A stretch of DNA of 64,000 bases, taken from positions 62,001 to 126,000 of the forward strand of contig NZ_JAKWJS010000002.1 of NCBI RefSeq assembly GCF_022761115.1. Direction: 5' to 3'. Below the pieces are notes generated by a model. The model saw nothing but the letters and a program-made list of their open reading frames with translations, did no database searches and was not told the origin of the DNA. This DNA is from Dyella sp. RRB7 (GTDB lineage: Bacteria; Pseudomonadota; Gammaproteobacteria; Xanthomonadales; Rhodanobacteraceae). Below, piece by piece: positions 1 to 11,105 of the stretch (its first letter is position 1; each line of letters begins with the position of its first letter). The position numbers and the translations under genes were made by a program.

Positions 1-121
1 GTCGTCCCCGGGCCTGTGCCGATGTCGACTATCCGAGCCAGAGCTCGTTGTCAGTTTGATCGATAGCGAAACAGGTTGGCACGCACCGACTGTCTGTTTC
101 ACTTTCTGGATGATCCCCGCC

Positions 122-1615
122 ATGCGTCCTGTCGCACTTCCCGCCGCCATTGCGTTCTGTGTTGTTTTGGCTGGCTGCGCCACCAGCCGAGGGCTGCATA
201 CCACGGGCAAGCTGACCGACCCGGGGTCGCTCAAATCGCAGCAAAGCCTGGCCGATACGCAGCTCAGCCCGACTGCGTGGCCCGAGCAGGATTGGTGGGT
301 GGGCTTTGGCGATCCGCAGCTCACCGCGCTGATCGATGAGGCGCTGAAGAACAATCCCAGCCTCGACCAGGCCCAAGCGCGCGCGCGCCAGGCGCAGGCG
401 GTGGCAGACAGCTACAACGCCGGCCGCCAGCCGCAAGGGCAGTTGGATGCATCGGTCATCGGTGCGCGACTGTCCGGCAAGGACCCGGTCTATCCCGAGT
501 ACGCCATCGGCACGTTTGCCTGGAGCAAATCGGTCACCGCCGGTTTTTCCTGGGATCTCGACCTGTGGGGCGGCAAGCGTGACGCCTGGGAAGCGGCGCT
601 TGGCCGTAGCCGTGCCGCGCAGATCGATGCACACGCAGCGCGCATCCAGCTGTCGGTCAACGTGGCGCGTGCCTATGTGCGCCTCGGTTATGCGTTTGCC
701 CAGAAGGATGTGGCCGAGGCCGAGCTGCAGCGCGCCAGCCAGACGCTGGAAGTTACGCGCCGCTTGGTCGCAGGCGGTCTTGGCACGCCTCAACAGGAAC
801 ACCTGGCCGATTCGCAGGTAGCCGGCGCCGAGCAGCAGAAGGTCGCCGCGGACCGTGCCATCGACGCCGCGCGCAGCAGTCTTTCGATCCTGCTGGGGCA
901 GGGGCCTGATCGTGGCCTGGCGATCGACCGGCCGCACATGCTCGACCGCGGCCCGGCCGTGCTGCCCGACAAGTTGCCGGTGGACCTGGTGGGTCGTCGC
1001 GCCGACCTGGTCGCCGCGCGCTGGGAGATCGAGGCCGCCAACAAGAACGTCAAGGCCGCCAAGACCGAGTTCCTGCCCAATATCAGCCTGAGCGCCATGG
1101 CCGGCGTCATCGCGGTGGGTGGCAGCACCAATGTGCTGCAGTTGCCCGCACGCACGTATGCATTTGGCCCGGCGCTCAGCCTGCCGATCTTCGACGGCGG
1201 TCGCCGCCGTGCCCAGCTGGCGATGGCCGATGCCGACTACGATGCGCTGGTGGCGCGCTACAACGGCTTGCTGGTCAGCGCCTTGAATGATGTCTCCGAC
1301 GAGGTATCCGCGCTGTCCTCGGTGCGCGAGCAGATCGTGCTCGAGAAGCGCTCGGTGGACGATGCCCAGAAAAGCTGGGATGACGCCATGAAGGCCTACA
1401 AGGGCGGCCTGAAGGGACCGCTGACGCCGCTCACCAGTCGCCAGCAGTTGCTGGCGGCGCAGCAGCGGCTCGCCTTGCTGCAGAGCGAGCAGACCGATAT
1501 CTCGGTGCGATTGATCGAGGCGCTTGGCGGCGGTTTCGACGGTAGCGCCGATGTGGCGGAAGTGTCTTCCGCGCAGCCGCCGCAGGCTTCGGCCATCAAG
1601 GATGGGGCACGCTGA
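122..1615 (+). CDS. NodT-family RND efflux outer membrane lipoprotein
   Basis: This is an outer membrane channel of the TolC/NodT family, the exit duct of a tripartite drug or metabolite efflux pump. The start chosen gives a lipoprotein signal peptide ending in the lipobox LAGC with Cys19; an upstream in-frame ATG at 56 would bury it. At 497 aa the length is normal. Two OEP repeats are visible, with the family signatures PEQDWWVGFGDPQL near the N-terminus, NNPSLDQAQARARQAQA, and VDLVGRRADLVAARWEIEAAN at the start of the second repeat. Its pump and adaptor genes are not downstream, so they may lie before the window. The next gene is convergent. A second NodT-like protein is encoded at 47234. 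Family assignment is secure; substrate is unknown. Confidence 0.9.
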   Translation: MRPVALPAAIAFCVVLAGCATSRGLHTTGKLTDPGSLKSQQSLADTQLSPTAWPEQDWWVGFGDPQLTALIDEALKNNPSLDQAQARARQAQAVADSYNAGRQPQGQLDASVIGARLSGKDPVYPEYAIGTFAWSKSVTAGFSWDLDLWGGKRDAWEAALGRSRAAQIDAHAARIQLSVNVARAYVRLGYAFAQKDVAEAELQRASQTLEVTRRLVAGGLGTPQQEHLADSQVAGAEQQKVAADRAIDAARSSLSILLGQGPDRGLAIDRPHMLDRGPAVLPDKLPVDLVGRRADLVAARWEIEAANKNVKAAKTEFLPNISLSAMAGVIAVGGSTNVLQLPARTYAFGPALSLPIFDGGRRRAQLAMADADYDALVARYNGLLVSALNDVSDEVSALSSVREQIVLEKRSVDDAQKSWDDAMKAYKGGLKGPLTPLTSRQQLLAAQQRLALLQSEQTDISVRLIEALGGGFDGSADVAEVSSAQPPQASAIKDGAR

Positions 1616-1643
1616 CCGGTACGGCGCATCGCCATGGTCCGCC

Positions 1644-2273
1644 TTATACGGGGTGGATCATGTCCCGCGCATAGGCCAGCCCGATGCCGTAGCCGCCGCC
1701 GTACGATTCGACGATGGCGCGTGCGCCGTCATAGGTTTCGTGGCGGGTCCAGTCGCGCTGCAATTCCAGCAGTACCTGGATCCACGAAGTCAGCTTGACG
1801 CCGGCCGCTTCCAGCCGGCGCAGGGCGAGTTCGTGGCTGGTGGCGGTCAGGCCGCCACAGGCGTCGGCCACGACCAGCACGTCATAGCCGTCGGCCAGCG
1901 CGGAGAGTGCGCAGAAAGTCACGCAGGCCTCGCTCAGCAGGCCCGAGATCAATAGCCGCTTGCGGCCGGTAGCGACCACGGCCGCCTGCGCCGAGGCGTC
2001 CTCCCACACATTCATGTTGCGTCGCTCGATGGGTTGCACGTCGGGAATGGCGGCATGTATCGCGGGCATCAGCGGGCCGCTGTAGACCTTCGATGCCGAT
2101 GTGGACGCGACGACGGGCAGGCCGAACACCGCGGCCGTGCGCGCCAGCGCCACCGTGTTGTTCAGCAGCACCTGTCGATCGATCGAGCCCACCCCAAAGG
2201 CCAGCCCGGCCTGCTGGTCGATCAGCAGCAGGGCGCAATCGGCGGGGGTGAGCAGCGCGGTGGCGAGGGACAT
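1644..2273 (-). CDS. Isochorismatase-family cysteine hydrolase (YcaC-like)
   Basis: A 209-residue member of the isochorismatase-like hydrolase superfamily, closest by eye to the YcaC group of small cytosolic hydrolases with unknown physiological substrate. The expected Asp-Lys-Cys arrangement is visible: Asp in LLIDQQ near the N-terminus, a Lys in the ASKVYSG stretch, and Cys in GLLSEACVTFCA. The start is set by an AGGAG ribosome site about 8 bases upstream; the open frame continues farther upstream but that part has no family similarity. It converges on the NodT gene and is divergent from the zinc-finger gene at 2543. Family is clear, substrate is not. Confidence 0.85.
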   Translation of the reverse strand: MSLATALLTPADCALLLIDQQAGLAFGVGSIDRQVLLNNTVALARTAAVFGLPVVASTSASKVYSGPLMPAIHAAIPDVQPIERRNMNVWEDASAQAAVVATGRKRLLISGLLSEACVTFCALSALADGYDVLVVADACGGLTATSHELALRRLEAAGVKLTSWIQVLLELQRDWTRHETYDGARAIVESYGGGYGIGLAYARDMIHPV

Positions 2274-2542
2274 GACGACACTCCTGGTGGTTTCGCGGCA
2301 AGTGATCCCGCCGTGGCTGGGCGGGGTGGTCTGCGTGATTCGTCCAGCGCGTTCTAGCCGGCCCGTTGTCAACGGGGCGTCGCAGCGCCAGCTCCCGATC
2401 GCGCGCCGTAGGCTGAATGCATGGATGGGCGAGCTACCTTGAAACATGGAAGTCGCCCATGGCATCCCCATATGGGTAGAAATGCGCGGTCCGGCGAGGC
2501 CGCGGCGCTTGCGCCCGACGAGGCGCAATAACGGAGGCGACC

Positions 2543-2806
2543 ATGGCGACGGGCTGGGCTGGCGACAACGCGGTGCAGGATCAGATCGATGCCACGGTCG
2601 AGGACGCGGTGAAGCGCGCGCGCAGCCAGCTCAACCAGGGGCCCAGCCTGACCCACTGCGAGGAATGCGCCGCGCCCATACCTACGGCACGGCGCCAGGC
2701 GGTGCCCGGCGTGCGCTTGTGCGTGGGCTGCCAGGAAGTGCGCGATCAGCAGGCCGCGTTCAGCGGCTACAACCGGCGTGGCAGCAAGGATAGCCAGCTG
2801 CGCTGA
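2543..2806 (+). CDS. DksA/TraR-family C4 zinc-finger protein
   Basis: An 87-residue protein with a C4 zinc finger made by Cys39, Cys42, Cys60 and Cys63 (HCEECAAPIP ... LCVGC), preceded by a helical N-terminal half. This is the layout of the short YbiI/TraR-type relatives of DksA, which bind RNA polymerase through the secondary channel or are of unknown role. It lacks the long coiled coil of full DksA. A GGAGG ribosome site lies 7 bases before the ATG. Phosphoglucomutase follows 130 bases downstream in the same direction. Family call is strong, function inferred. Confidence 0.85.
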   Translation: MATGWAGDNAVQDQIDATVEDAVKRARSQLNQGPSLTHCEECAAPIPTARRQAVPGVRLCVGCQEVRDQQAAFSGYNRRGSKDSQLR

Positions 2807-2935
2807 CGCTGGCGGTATTGACACCGGCGGGTGAGGCGGTGGTCAATGCTCGTTTTCTCCCACAGCGCGCCATCGCATGACGAATCCTTCCCGCCTCCTC
2901 CCGTGCCTCCCGTCGACGATCGGCAAGGTGCACCC

Positions 2936-4588
2936 ATGAGCGCCCGAATCAGCCCGCTGGCCGGCAAGCCGGCCCCCGAATCGCTGTGGGTGGACGTATC
3001 CCGGCTGCGCGACGCCTATGCTGATCTGCGCCCCGACCCGGCCGTGCCGGCGCAGCGCGTGGCGTTCGGCACCTCGGGGCATCGTGGCAGTTCGTTCGAG
3101 CGCAGCTTCAACGAGTGGCATGTGCTGGCGATCACCCAGGCGATCTGCGAGTACCGCAAGGACAAGGGCATCGATGGTCCGCTGTATATCGGCATCGATA
3201 CGCATGCCTTGTCGCAACCGGCCTTTGAAAGCGCGCTGGAGGTGCTGGCCGCCAACGGCGTGGAAACCCTGATCGCCAAGGGGGGCGAATACACGCCGAC
3301 GCCGGCGATTTCGCATGCCATTCTCACCTACAACCGGGGACGCAGCGGTGGCCTGGCTGACGGCATCGTGGTCACGCCGTCGCACAACCCGCCGGATGGT
3401 GGCGGCTTCAAGTACAACCCGCCCAACGGCGGCCCGGCTGATACCGACGTTACCGGCTGGATCCAGAAGCGTGCCAATGCCCTGATCGAGGGCGGCCTGC
3501 GCGACGTGCGCCGCGTGCCGTTCGCGCAGGCGCTGCGTGCATCGACCACGCATGAGCACGACTTCATCGATGCCTACGTGGGCGACCTCGGCCAGGTGGT
3601 GGACTTCGACGCGATCCGCGGCAGCGGCGTGCACCTGGGCGTCGATCCGCTGGGCGGCTCGGGGGTGCACTACTGGGCGCCGATCGCCGAGCGCTACGGC
3701 ATCGACCTGACCGTGGTGAGCGATGAGGTGGATCCCACCTTCCGCTTCATGAGCGTGGACTGGGACGGCAAGATCCGCATGGATCCGTCCTCTTCCCATG
3801 CGATGCAGCGCCTGATCGAACTGAGGAGCCAGTACGACGTGGCATTCGCCTGCGACACCGACCATGACCGCCATGGCATCGTGACGCGCAGCAGCGGCTT
3901 GTTGCTGCCCAATCACTACCTGTCGGTACTGGTCGATTACCTGTTCCAGCACCGCCCGCAGTGGCGTGCCGATGCGGCAGTGGGCAAGACGCTGGTGAGC
4001 AGTGCGTTGATCGATCGCGTGGCCCGTCGCATCGGTCGCCGGCTGTATGAAGTGCCGGTGGGTTTCAAATGGTTTGTGGATGGCCTGTTCGACGGCTCGC
4101 TGGGCTTCGGCGGTGAGGAGAGCGCCGGTGCGTCGTTCCTGCGCCGCGACGGCTCGGTGTGGAGCACCGACAAGGACGGCATTGCCTCGGCGCTGATGTC
4201 CGCCGAAATCACCGCGCGCACCGGTCGCGATCCGGGCGAGCTGTACCGCAAGTTGACCGACGAACTGGGGCGCCCGTTGTCGGAACGGGTCGACGCGCCC
4301 GCCACGGTGGAGCAGAAGGCCAGGCTTTCCAAGCTTTCGCCGCAGCAGGTCAGTAGCACCGAGCTGGCTGGCGAGAAGATTGAAAGCGTGCTCGATCGCG
4401 CTCCGGGCAATGGCGCGCCGATCGGCGGCATCAAGGTGGTGTCGGCCAACGGATGGTTTGCCGCGCGCCCCTCGGGCACCGAGGACATCTACAAGATCTA
4501 CGCCGAAAGCTTCAAGGACGAAGCGCACCTGCAGTCGCTGCTGCAGGAAGCGCAGCACATGGTCGACGCCGCGCTCAACGCGGCGTGA
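2936..4588 (+). CDS. pgm: Phosphoglucomutase (alpha-D-glucose phosphate-specific)
   Basis: Interconverts glucose 1-phosphate and glucose 6-phosphate in the cytosol, linking glycolysis with UDP-glucose, glycogen and envelope polysaccharide synthesis. The 550 residues match the E. coli Pgm length (546). The N-terminal FGTSGHRG stretch, the phosphoserine loop [20 protein letters not shown] with Ser149, the metal loop DTDHDRHG, the sugar loop GGEESAGAS and the C-terminal phosphate loop RPSGTED are all present. The start is the ATG giving the [15 protein letters not shown] family N-terminus; an upstream in-frame start at 2831 is unlikely. It converges with the aldo/keto reductase gene. A UDP-glucose supply role fits the cyclic glucan synthase at the other end of the window, though that link is inference. 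Confidence 0.96.
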   Translation: MSARISPLAGKPAPESLWVDVSRLRDAYADLRPDPAVPAQRVAFGTSGHRGSSFERSFNEWHVLAITQAICEYRKDKGIDGPLYIGIDTHALSQPAFESALEVLAANGVETLIAKGGEYTPTPAISHAILTYNRGRSGGLADGIVVTPSHNPPDGGGFKYNPPNGGPADTDVTGWIQKRANALIEGGLRDVRRVPFAQALRASTTHEHDFIDAYVGDLGQVVDFDAIRGSGVHLGVDPLGGSGVHYWAPIAERYGIDLTVVSDEVDPTFRFMSVDWDGKIRMDPSSSHAMQRLIELRSQYDVAFACDTDHDRHGIVTRSSGLLLPNHYLSVLVDYLFQHRPQWRADAAVGKTLVSSALIDRVARRIGRRLYEVPVGFKWFVDGLFDGSLGFGGEESAGASFLRRDGSVWSTDKDGIASALMSAEITARTGRDPGELYRKLTDELGRPLSERVDAPATVEQKARLSKLSPQQVSSTELAGEKIESVLDRAPGNGAPIGGIKVVSANGWFAARPSGTEDIYKIYAESFKDEAHLQSLLQEAQHMVDAALNAA

Positions 4589-4607
4589 CCCATGCCGCCC
4601 GTCGCCG

Positions 4608-5633
<1,026 letters not shown>

Positions 5634-6048
5634 GGAAGAACCCCTCAAGCGTGGTGGATACACATGATCATTGGGGGTGGGCACGCCGGTTCCAAGGTGG
5701 CCCGCAGGGATGACGCCCTGGTCATCCGGGGCTCTTCACGTCACGCATGAAGCGCGTGTGCTAGCCGCGCCGCAAGATTGACTTTTGCCTGCCATAACTT
5801 GTACCAAGACCATGACTGCCTGCAGGTGGGCAGCCGGATTTGCGCACGACCCTTAGGTTCTGCCCACGCGACGTACTCGAAGGTGGAAATGACCGGACTT
5901 GCCAGGCGCGTATCTGTCATGCCAACCCCTGTCCGGGCAGGCGCCGGTGATCGTGCGCGACCACCGCAGTTGGCGGCGCATGCCGGCGACAGGCCGACTT
6001 TCCACTGCTTCTCCGTAAACCTTCCCTCCTATTCGAAGGGTGACCGTC
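5634..6048. other. Intergenic region with a perfect 7-bp hairpin
   Basis: This 415-base space separates the divergent aldo/keto reductase and fpr genes, so it should hold both promoters. GGATGAC at 5708-5714 and GTCATCC at 5721-5727 form a perfect inverted repeat around a six-base loop, about 75 bases upstream of the reductase start; it has no T tract and could be an operator rather than a terminator. No convincing sigma-70 pair or small gene was found. Confidence 0.4.
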
Positions 6049-6825
6049 ATGGTGGCATTGGCGACGGAGCACGTGATCGACGTGCACCACTGGAACGACA
6101 GTCTTTTCAGCTTTCGCACGACGCGGGACCAGAGCTTCCGGTTCGATAGCGGCCACTTCGTGATGATCGGCCTGGAGGTGGAGGGACGCCCGTTGTTGCG
6201 CGCCTACTCCATTGCCAGCGCGAACTACGAGGAACACCTGGAGTTCGTCAGCATCAAGGTGCCCAACGGCCCGCTGACGTCGCGACTGCAACTCCTGAAG
6301 CCGGGCGACCCCATCATCGTCAGTCGCAAGCCGACCGGCACGCTGGTGCTCAGCGACCTGCGACCGGGCAAGCATCTGTATCTGCTGGGCACCGGCACCG
6401 GCCTGGCGCCGTTCCTGAGCATCGTGCGCGATCCGGAAACCTACCAGCGGTTCGACAAGATCGTGCTGGCCCATGGTGTGCGCCACGTCAGCGATCTCGT
6501 CTACGCCCAGTACCTGGAACACCGGCTGCCGCAGCACGAATTGCTGGGTGAACTGGTGCGGGAGAAGCTGGTTTACTATCCCAGCGTCACGCGTGAACCG
6601 TTCCGTCATCGCGGCCGGCTTACCGACGCCATCGCCGACGGCCTGATGAATGAGGCTGCCGGGTTGCCTCCGCTGAACCCGGACACCGACCGGGTGATGC
6701 TGTGTGGCAGCCCGTCGATGCTGGACGATACATGCGCGTTGCTGGACGGTCGCGGCTTCCAGGCCTCGCCGCGCACGCGCGAGCCGGGTGACTATGTGAT
6801 TGAACGCGCGTTTGTTGAAAGATAG
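6049..6825 (+). CDS. fpr: Ferredoxin--NADP(+) reductase
   Basis: FAD enzyme moving electrons between NADPH and ferredoxin or flavodoxin, used in oxidative stress defence and iron-sulfur enzyme support. The 258 residues match the Azotobacter/Pseudomonas subclass. The FAD-binding RAYSIASANYEEHLEF, the diphosphate-binding GTGTGLAPFLSI and the NADPH-site VMLCGSPSML are present, with the C-terminal GDYVIERAFVER typical of the family. The ATG at 6049 is preferred because AAGGG sits 9 bases before it; a GTG at 6040 is the alternative. It is separated from dxs by 190 bases. Ferredoxin reduction could serve IspH and the radical SAM enzymes encoded nearby, which is inference. Confidence 0.93.
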   Translation: MVALATEHVIDVHHWNDSLFSFRTTRDQSFRFDSGHFVMIGLEVEGRPLLRAYSIASANYEEHLEFVSIKVPNGPLTSRLQLLKPGDPIIVSRKPTGTLVLSDLRPGKHLYLLGTGTGLAPFLSIVRDPETYQRFDKIVLAHGVRHVSDLVYAQYLEHRLPQHELLGELVREKLVYYPSVTREPFRHRGRLTDAIADGLMNEAAGLPPLNPDTDRVMLCGSPSMLDDTCALLDGRGFQASPRTREPGDYVIERAFVER

Positions 6826-6883
6826 CGGAAGGTCGAGCGCCGCACGATGAATCGGCGCGAGACATCGGCACGATGGCAGCTGC

Positions 6884-6889
6884 TATAGT
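6884..6889 (+). promoter_or_regulatory. Candidate -10 element for the dxs operon
   Basis: TATAGT fits the sigma-70 -10 consensus at five of six bases and lies about 127 bases before the dxs GTG. The hexamer 17 bases upstream (GACATC) is a poor -35, so this is only a candidate. Confidence 0.3.
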
Positions 6890-7015
6890 TTTTCCGCGGC
6901 AGCGCGAACGGACATGCGCGCTGCCGATGCTGATCGGATGAGGTTGCCAGGGCCGGCGCAAGTGCAAAACTAAAACGACTGCAGAAGACTCCGGCAGCCC
7001 CGAGGAGAGTCCGTC

Positions 7016-8953
7016 GTGTACGATTTGCTGCGAACGATCAATTCGCCCACCGATTTGCGCAGGCTCGACATGCCTGCGCTGCACCGTTTGGCGAGTGAGT
7101 TGCGCGCCTTCATTCTTGAAAGCGTGTCGAAAACCGGCGGTCACCTGTCATCCAACCTGGGCAGCGTGGAACTGGCCATTGCGCTGCACTACGTGTTCGA
7201 TACACCCCAGGATCGCCTGGTCTGGGATGTCGGGCACCAGTCTTACCCGCATAAGATTCTTACCGGTCGTCGTGACGACATGGCGCACATCCGCCAGCTC
7301 GGTGGCATCTCCGGCTTTCCCCGCCGCAGCGAGTCGATCTACGACAGCTTCGGTACCGCGCATTCGAGCACCTCCATTTCCGCTGCGCTGGGCATGGCCC
7401 ATGCGGCGCGCATCAACGGCGAACAGCGGCACAGCATTGCGGTGATCGGCGACGGCGCGCTGAGCGCGGGCATGGCGTTCGAGGCCATGAACAACGCAGG
7501 CATCGCCGAGGACATGCCGCTGCTGGTGGTGCTCAACGACAACGACATGTCGATCTCGCCGCCGGTGGGCGCCTTGCGCCATTACTTCGGTCGGCTGATC
7601 GCCGGCCGTTTCTATCAGCAGGCAAGGCAGGGCGTGCAGTACGCACTGCGCACGTTGCCGCCGATCAGGCATCTGGCCCGCCGCCTGGAGTCGCAGGTGA
7701 AGGGCATGCTGGTGCCGGCGACGCTGTTCGAGGAATTCGGCTTCAACTACACCGGCCCCATCGATGGCCACAACCTTGATGAGCTGATTCCGGCCATGCA
7801 GCGCCTGCGCCATATGCAGGGGCCGCAGTTCCTGCATGTGGTCACCCAGAAAGGGCATGGCTACAAGCTTGCCGAGGCCGACCCCATCCAGTATCACGGC
7901 CCCGGCAAGTTCGATCCCGCGGTGGGGCTGGTGGCCGTCAAGCCGGCCCGCAAGAGCTATGTCCAGGTCTTTTCCGAGTGGCTGTGCGACGAGGCGGAGC
8001 GCGACCCGCGCATCGTGGCGATTACGCCGGCGATGCGCGAGGGCTCCGGGCTGGTGGCCTTCGAGCAGCGCTTTCCAGAACGCTACTTCGACGTGGCCAT
8101 TGCCGAGCAGCATGCGGTGACCTTTGCCGCCGGGTTGGCGACGGAAGGCTTGCGCCCGGTGGTGGCGATCTATTCCACCTTCCTGCAGCGCGGCTACGAC
8201 CAGCTTATCCATGACGTGGCCTTGCAGAACCTGCCGGTGACCTTCGCCATCGATCGCGCCGGCATCGTCGGCGCCGATGGCGCCACCCATATGGGTGCTT
8301 TCGATCTGGCCTATCTGCGCTGCGTGCCCAACATGGTGGTGATGGCGGCCTCCGACGAGAACGAATGCCGGCAGATGCTGCATACCGCAGTTGGCTACGA
8401 AGGGCCGTGCGCGGTGCGTTATCCGCGCGGCAACGGCCCGGGCGTCGCCACCGTGGCGGAGATGACGGCGCTGCCCATCGGCAAGGGCGAAGTGCGCCGT
8501 CATGGCGGTGCGCTGGCGGGCCGGCGGGTGGCGATCCTGGCGTTCGGCACCATGGTGGCGCCGAGCCTTGCCGCTGCGGAAGCGCTGGACGCCACGGTCG
8601 CCAATATGCGCTTCGTCAAGCCATTGGACGAGGCCCTGGTGCACCAGCTCGCGCGGACCCACGATGTGCTGGTGACGGTGGAGGAGGGCTGCCTGCAAGG
8701 CGGTGCCGGCTCGGCCTGTCTGGAATGCCTGGCCGACGCGGGCCTGGGAGTCCCGGTGCTGCGCCTGGGGCTGCCGGATGAATTCATCGAGCATGGTGAT
8801 CCGGCCGCCTTGCTCAATCACTACGGGCTCGATGCGGACGGTATCCGCGCGTCGATCCTGCGCTTCGTCGATCGCATGAAGGCCCAGGCTGGCGAGCCCG
8901 CCGTGACGTCTTATGGAGCGGTGCCGGCGACACGGGAGGTGCGTTCGCTATGA
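7016..8953 (+). CDS. dxs: 1-deoxy-D-xylulose-5-phosphate synthase
   Basis: First and flux-controlling step of the MEP pathway: a thiamine-diphosphate enzyme condensing pyruvate with glyceraldehyde 3-phosphate. The 645 residues match the family. Visible are the [14 protein letters not shown]-terminus, the [16 protein letters not shown] cofactor motif near residue 145, the catalytic-Glu region [16 protein letters not shown], and the C-terminal transketolase domain. The start is GTG with GAGGAGA 7 bases upstream. It overlaps ispH by 4 bases (ATGA), opening a dxs-ispH-dxr-ispA operon. Clustering with hopanoid genes suggests that this copy feeds hopanoid synthesis; whether another dxs exists elsewhere cannot be seen. 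Confidence 0.97.
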   Translation: MYDLLRTINSPTDLRRLDMPALHRLASELRAFILESVSKTGGHLSSNLGSVELAIALHYVFDTPQDRLVWDVGHQSYPHKILTGRRDDMAHIRQLGGISGFPRRSESIYDSFGTAHSSTSISAALGMAHAARINGEQRHSIAVIGDGALSAGMAFEAMNNAGIAEDMPLLVVLNDNDMSISPPVGALRHYFGRLIAGRFYQQARQGVQYALRTLPPIRHLARRLESQVKGMLVPATLFEEFGFNYTGPIDGHNLDELIPAMQRLRHMQGPQFLHVVTQKGHGYKLAEADPIQYHGPGKFDPAVGLVAVKPARKSYVQVFSEWLCDEAERDPRIVAITPAMREGSGLVAFEQRFPERYFDVAIAEQHAVTFAAGLATEGLRPVVAIYSTFLQRGYDQLIHDVALQNLPVTFAIDRAGIVGADGATHMGAFDLAYLRCVPNMVVMAASDENECRQMLHTAVGYEGPCAVRYPRGNGPGVATVAEMTALPIGKGEVRRHGGALAGRRVAILAFGTMVAPSLAAAEALDATVANMRFVKPLDEALVHQLARTHDVLVTVEEGCLQGGAGSACLECLADAGLGVPVLRLGLPDEFIEHGDPAALLNHYGLDADGIRASILRFVDRMKAQAGEPAVTSYGAVPATREVRSL

Positions 8954-9879
8954 AGGTGCTGCTCGCCCAGCCCCGTGGTTTCTGCGCCGGCGTGGTGCGC
9001 GCCATCGATATCGTGGAGCGCGCACTGCAGCGTTTCGGGGCGCCGGTCTACGTGCATCACGAAATCGTGCACAACCGGCATGTGGTGGATGACCTCCGGC
9101 GCAAGGGCGCGGTGTTCGTCGAGGATCTCGTCGACGTGCCCGAAGGCGCGCATGCCATCTTCAGCGCTCATGGCGTGGGGCGTTCGGTGGAGGCATTGGC
9201 GCGGCGGCGCCAGCTGCAGGTGCTCGATGCCACCTGTCCGCTGGTGAGCAAGGTGCACGGCCAGGGTCGTCGCTACGCGGCGGAAGGGCGCACGGTGCTG
9301 CTGATCGGGCATGCCGGTCATCCCGAGGTGGTCGGCACCATGGATCAGATTCCCGGCACCGTGGTGCTGGTGCAGAGTGTTGCCGAGGCCGAGGCGCTCG
9401 ACCTGCCGGCGGACACGCCACTGGCGTACATCTCGCAGACCACGTTGAGCGTGGACGACACGCACCGCATCATCGAAGTGCTTACGCGCCGCTTCCCCGG
9501 GCTGATTGGGCCGGATGTCGGCGATATCTGCTACGCCACGCAAAATCGCCAGGGCGCCGTGCGCGAACTCATGGGGCAGGTCGACGTGATGCTGGTGGTG
9601 GGTTCTCCCAACAGTTCCAACTCGCGACGGTTGCAGGAGATTGCCGCCGAGGCCGGCTTGCCCAGCTACCTGCTCGCCGACGGCAGCGAGCTGCGCCCGG
9701 AATGGGTCAGCGGTGCGCGCCGCGTGGGACTGACGGCCGGGGCTTCGGCACCGGAGGCATCGGTCAACGACGTCATCGATGCCCTGCGCCGGTTGGCTCC
9801 GGTCGAGCTGGTGCCGATGGATGGTCGCCGGGAGAAGGCGGTTTTCCCCTTGCCAGTCGAACTGGAGGTCGTTGGATGA
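8950..9879 (+). CDS. ispH: 4-hydroxy-3-methylbut-2-enyl diphosphate reductase
   Basis: Last step of the MEP pathway, making IPP and DMAPP with a [4Fe-4S] cluster. The three cluster cysteines are Cys12 (QPRGFCAGV), Cys96 ([11 protein letters not shown]) and Cys194 ([10 protein letters not shown]); the catalytic-Glu region is present in TTLSVDD and the neighbouring blocks. The 309 residues fit the family. Start and stop overlap both neighbours by 4 bases, so translation is probably coupled. It needs reduced ferredoxin or flavodoxin; fpr lies two genes upstream. Confidence 0.97.
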   Translation: MKVLLAQPRGFCAGVVRAIDIVERALQRFGAPVYVHHEIVHNRHVVDDLRRKGAVFVEDLVDVPEGAHAIFSAHGVGRSVEALARRRQLQVLDATCPLVSKVHGQGRRYAAEGRTVLLIGHAGHPEVVGTMDQIPGTVVLVQSVAEAEALDLPADTPLAYISQTTLSVDDTHRIIEVLTRRFPGLIGPDVGDICYATQNRQGAVRELMGQVDVMLVVGSPNSSNSRRLQEIAAEAGLPSYLLADGSELRPEWVSGARRVGLTAGASAPEASVNDVIDALRRLAPVELVPMDGRREKAVFPLPVELEVVG

Positions 9880-11093
9880 GCGAGCGCAAGGCAAGTCATG
9901 GCCGGCAACGTCTCGCCATCCTCGGCTCCACCGGTTCGATTGGCGGCAGCACGCTGGATGTGGTTGCGCGCCATCCCGAACGCTTCGAGGTGGTGACGCT
10001 TACCGCGCATCGACGCATCGACCGGCTGTTCGAGCAGTGCCTCGCGTTTCATCCCCGTCTTGTGGTGGTCAGTGGCCCCGGGGATGCCGCCCGTCTCGAA
10101 GCCCAGCTGCGTTCCGCCCAATTGCGCACCGAGGTGGCCCATGGCCCGGCCGCGTTGTGCGCCGCCGCCAGCGCGGACGACTGCGATACCGTGGTGGCGG
10201 CCATCGTCGGTGCGGCGGGGCTGCCTTCGTCGCTGGCGGCCGCCCGTGCCGGCAAGAAGATCCTGCTGGCGAACAAGGAAGCCCTGGTCATGTCGGGCAT
10301 GCTGTTCATGCGCACCGTTGCCGAATGCGGCGCCACCTTGCTGCCACTGGATAGCGAGCACAATGCGATCTTCCAGTGCCTGGGTGACGGCGGCGGCGTC
10401 GAGCGGCTGATTCTCACGGCATCCGGCGGCCCGTTTCTCACGCGTGCGCTGGATAGCCTCGACGACATCACGCCCGACCAGGCCTGTGCCCATCCCAACT
10501 GGGTGATGGGACGCAAGATCTCGGTCGATTCGGCCACCATGATGAACAAGGGGCTGGAAGTGATCGAGGCGCGCTGGCTGTTCGACATGCCGGCCGAGCG
10601 CATCGAAGTGGTCATTCACCCGCAGAGCGTGATCCATTCGATGGTGGCCTACGCGGATCAGTCGGTGCTGGCGCAGATGGGGCGCCCCGATATGCGCACG
10701 CCCATCGCCCATGCGCTGGCGTACCCCGAGCGCATCGACTCGGGCGTGGCGCCGCTGGATCTGACGCGCCTGGCCCATCTCAGTTTCACCGCGCCGGACC
10801 TGGTGCGCTTCCCTTGCCTGCGCCTTGCGCTGGAGGTATTGCGTGACGGCTGCGGGGCCAGCGTGACGCTCAATGCCGCCAACGAAATCGCCGTGGAGGC
10901 CTTTCTGCAGGAGCAGATTCGCTTCACCGAAATCGCCATGGTCGTCGAGGAAGTACTGGAGCGCTTGCCGGCGCTGGCCGAGCATCATCAGCTCGACGAC
11001 ATCCTGGCAGCCGATGGCCGCGCGCGCGCCATGGCGCAGCAGATCATTCATGACTTGCCTGCCCATCGGGTGAGGCAGGTCGCCATTCATTAG
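9876..11093 (+). CDS. dxr: 1-deoxy-D-xylulose 5-phosphate reductoisomerase
   Basis: Second MEP pathway step, turning DXP into MEP with NADPH and a divalent metal. Evidence is the NADPH-binding GSTGSIG at residues 17-23, the metal/substrate block [36 protein letters not shown] and [12 protein letters not shown]. The 405 residues are near the E. coli length of 398. The ATG overlaps the ispH stop codon by 4 bases; an upstream in-frame extension reaching 9702 is inside ispH and is rejected. ispA follows after 12 bases. Confidence 0.97.
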   Translation: MSERKASHGRQRLAILGSTGSIGGSTLDVVARHPERFEVVTLTAHRRIDRLFEQCLAFHPRLVVVSGPGDAARLEAQLRSAQLRTEVAHGPAALCAAASADDCDTVVAAIVGAAGLPSSLAAARAGKKILLANKEALVMSGMLFMRTVAECGATLLPLDSEHNAIFQCLGDGGGVERLILTASGGPFLTRALDSLDDITPDQACAHPNWVMGRKISVDSATMMNKGLEVIEARWLFDMPAERIEVVIHPQSVIHSMVAYADQSVLAQMGRPDMRTPIAHALAYPERIDSGVAPLDLTRLAHLSFTAPDLVRFPCLRLALEVLRDGCGASVTLNAANEIAVEAFLQEQIRFTEIAMVVEEVLERLPALAEHHQLDDILAADGRARAMAQQIIHDLPAHRVRQVAIH

Positions 11094-11105
11094 CGGAGGA
11101 TCGTC

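Noticed and set aside
1-121. Tail of an upstream gene at the window start
   Set aside because: All three plus frames are open for a short distance and one ends at 66, but too few residues are visible to recognise a product.
5708-5727. Hairpin GGATGAC/GTCATCC as a terminator
   Set aside because: It lies upstream of both flanking divergent genes and has no T tract, so it is kept only as a note in the intergenic entry.
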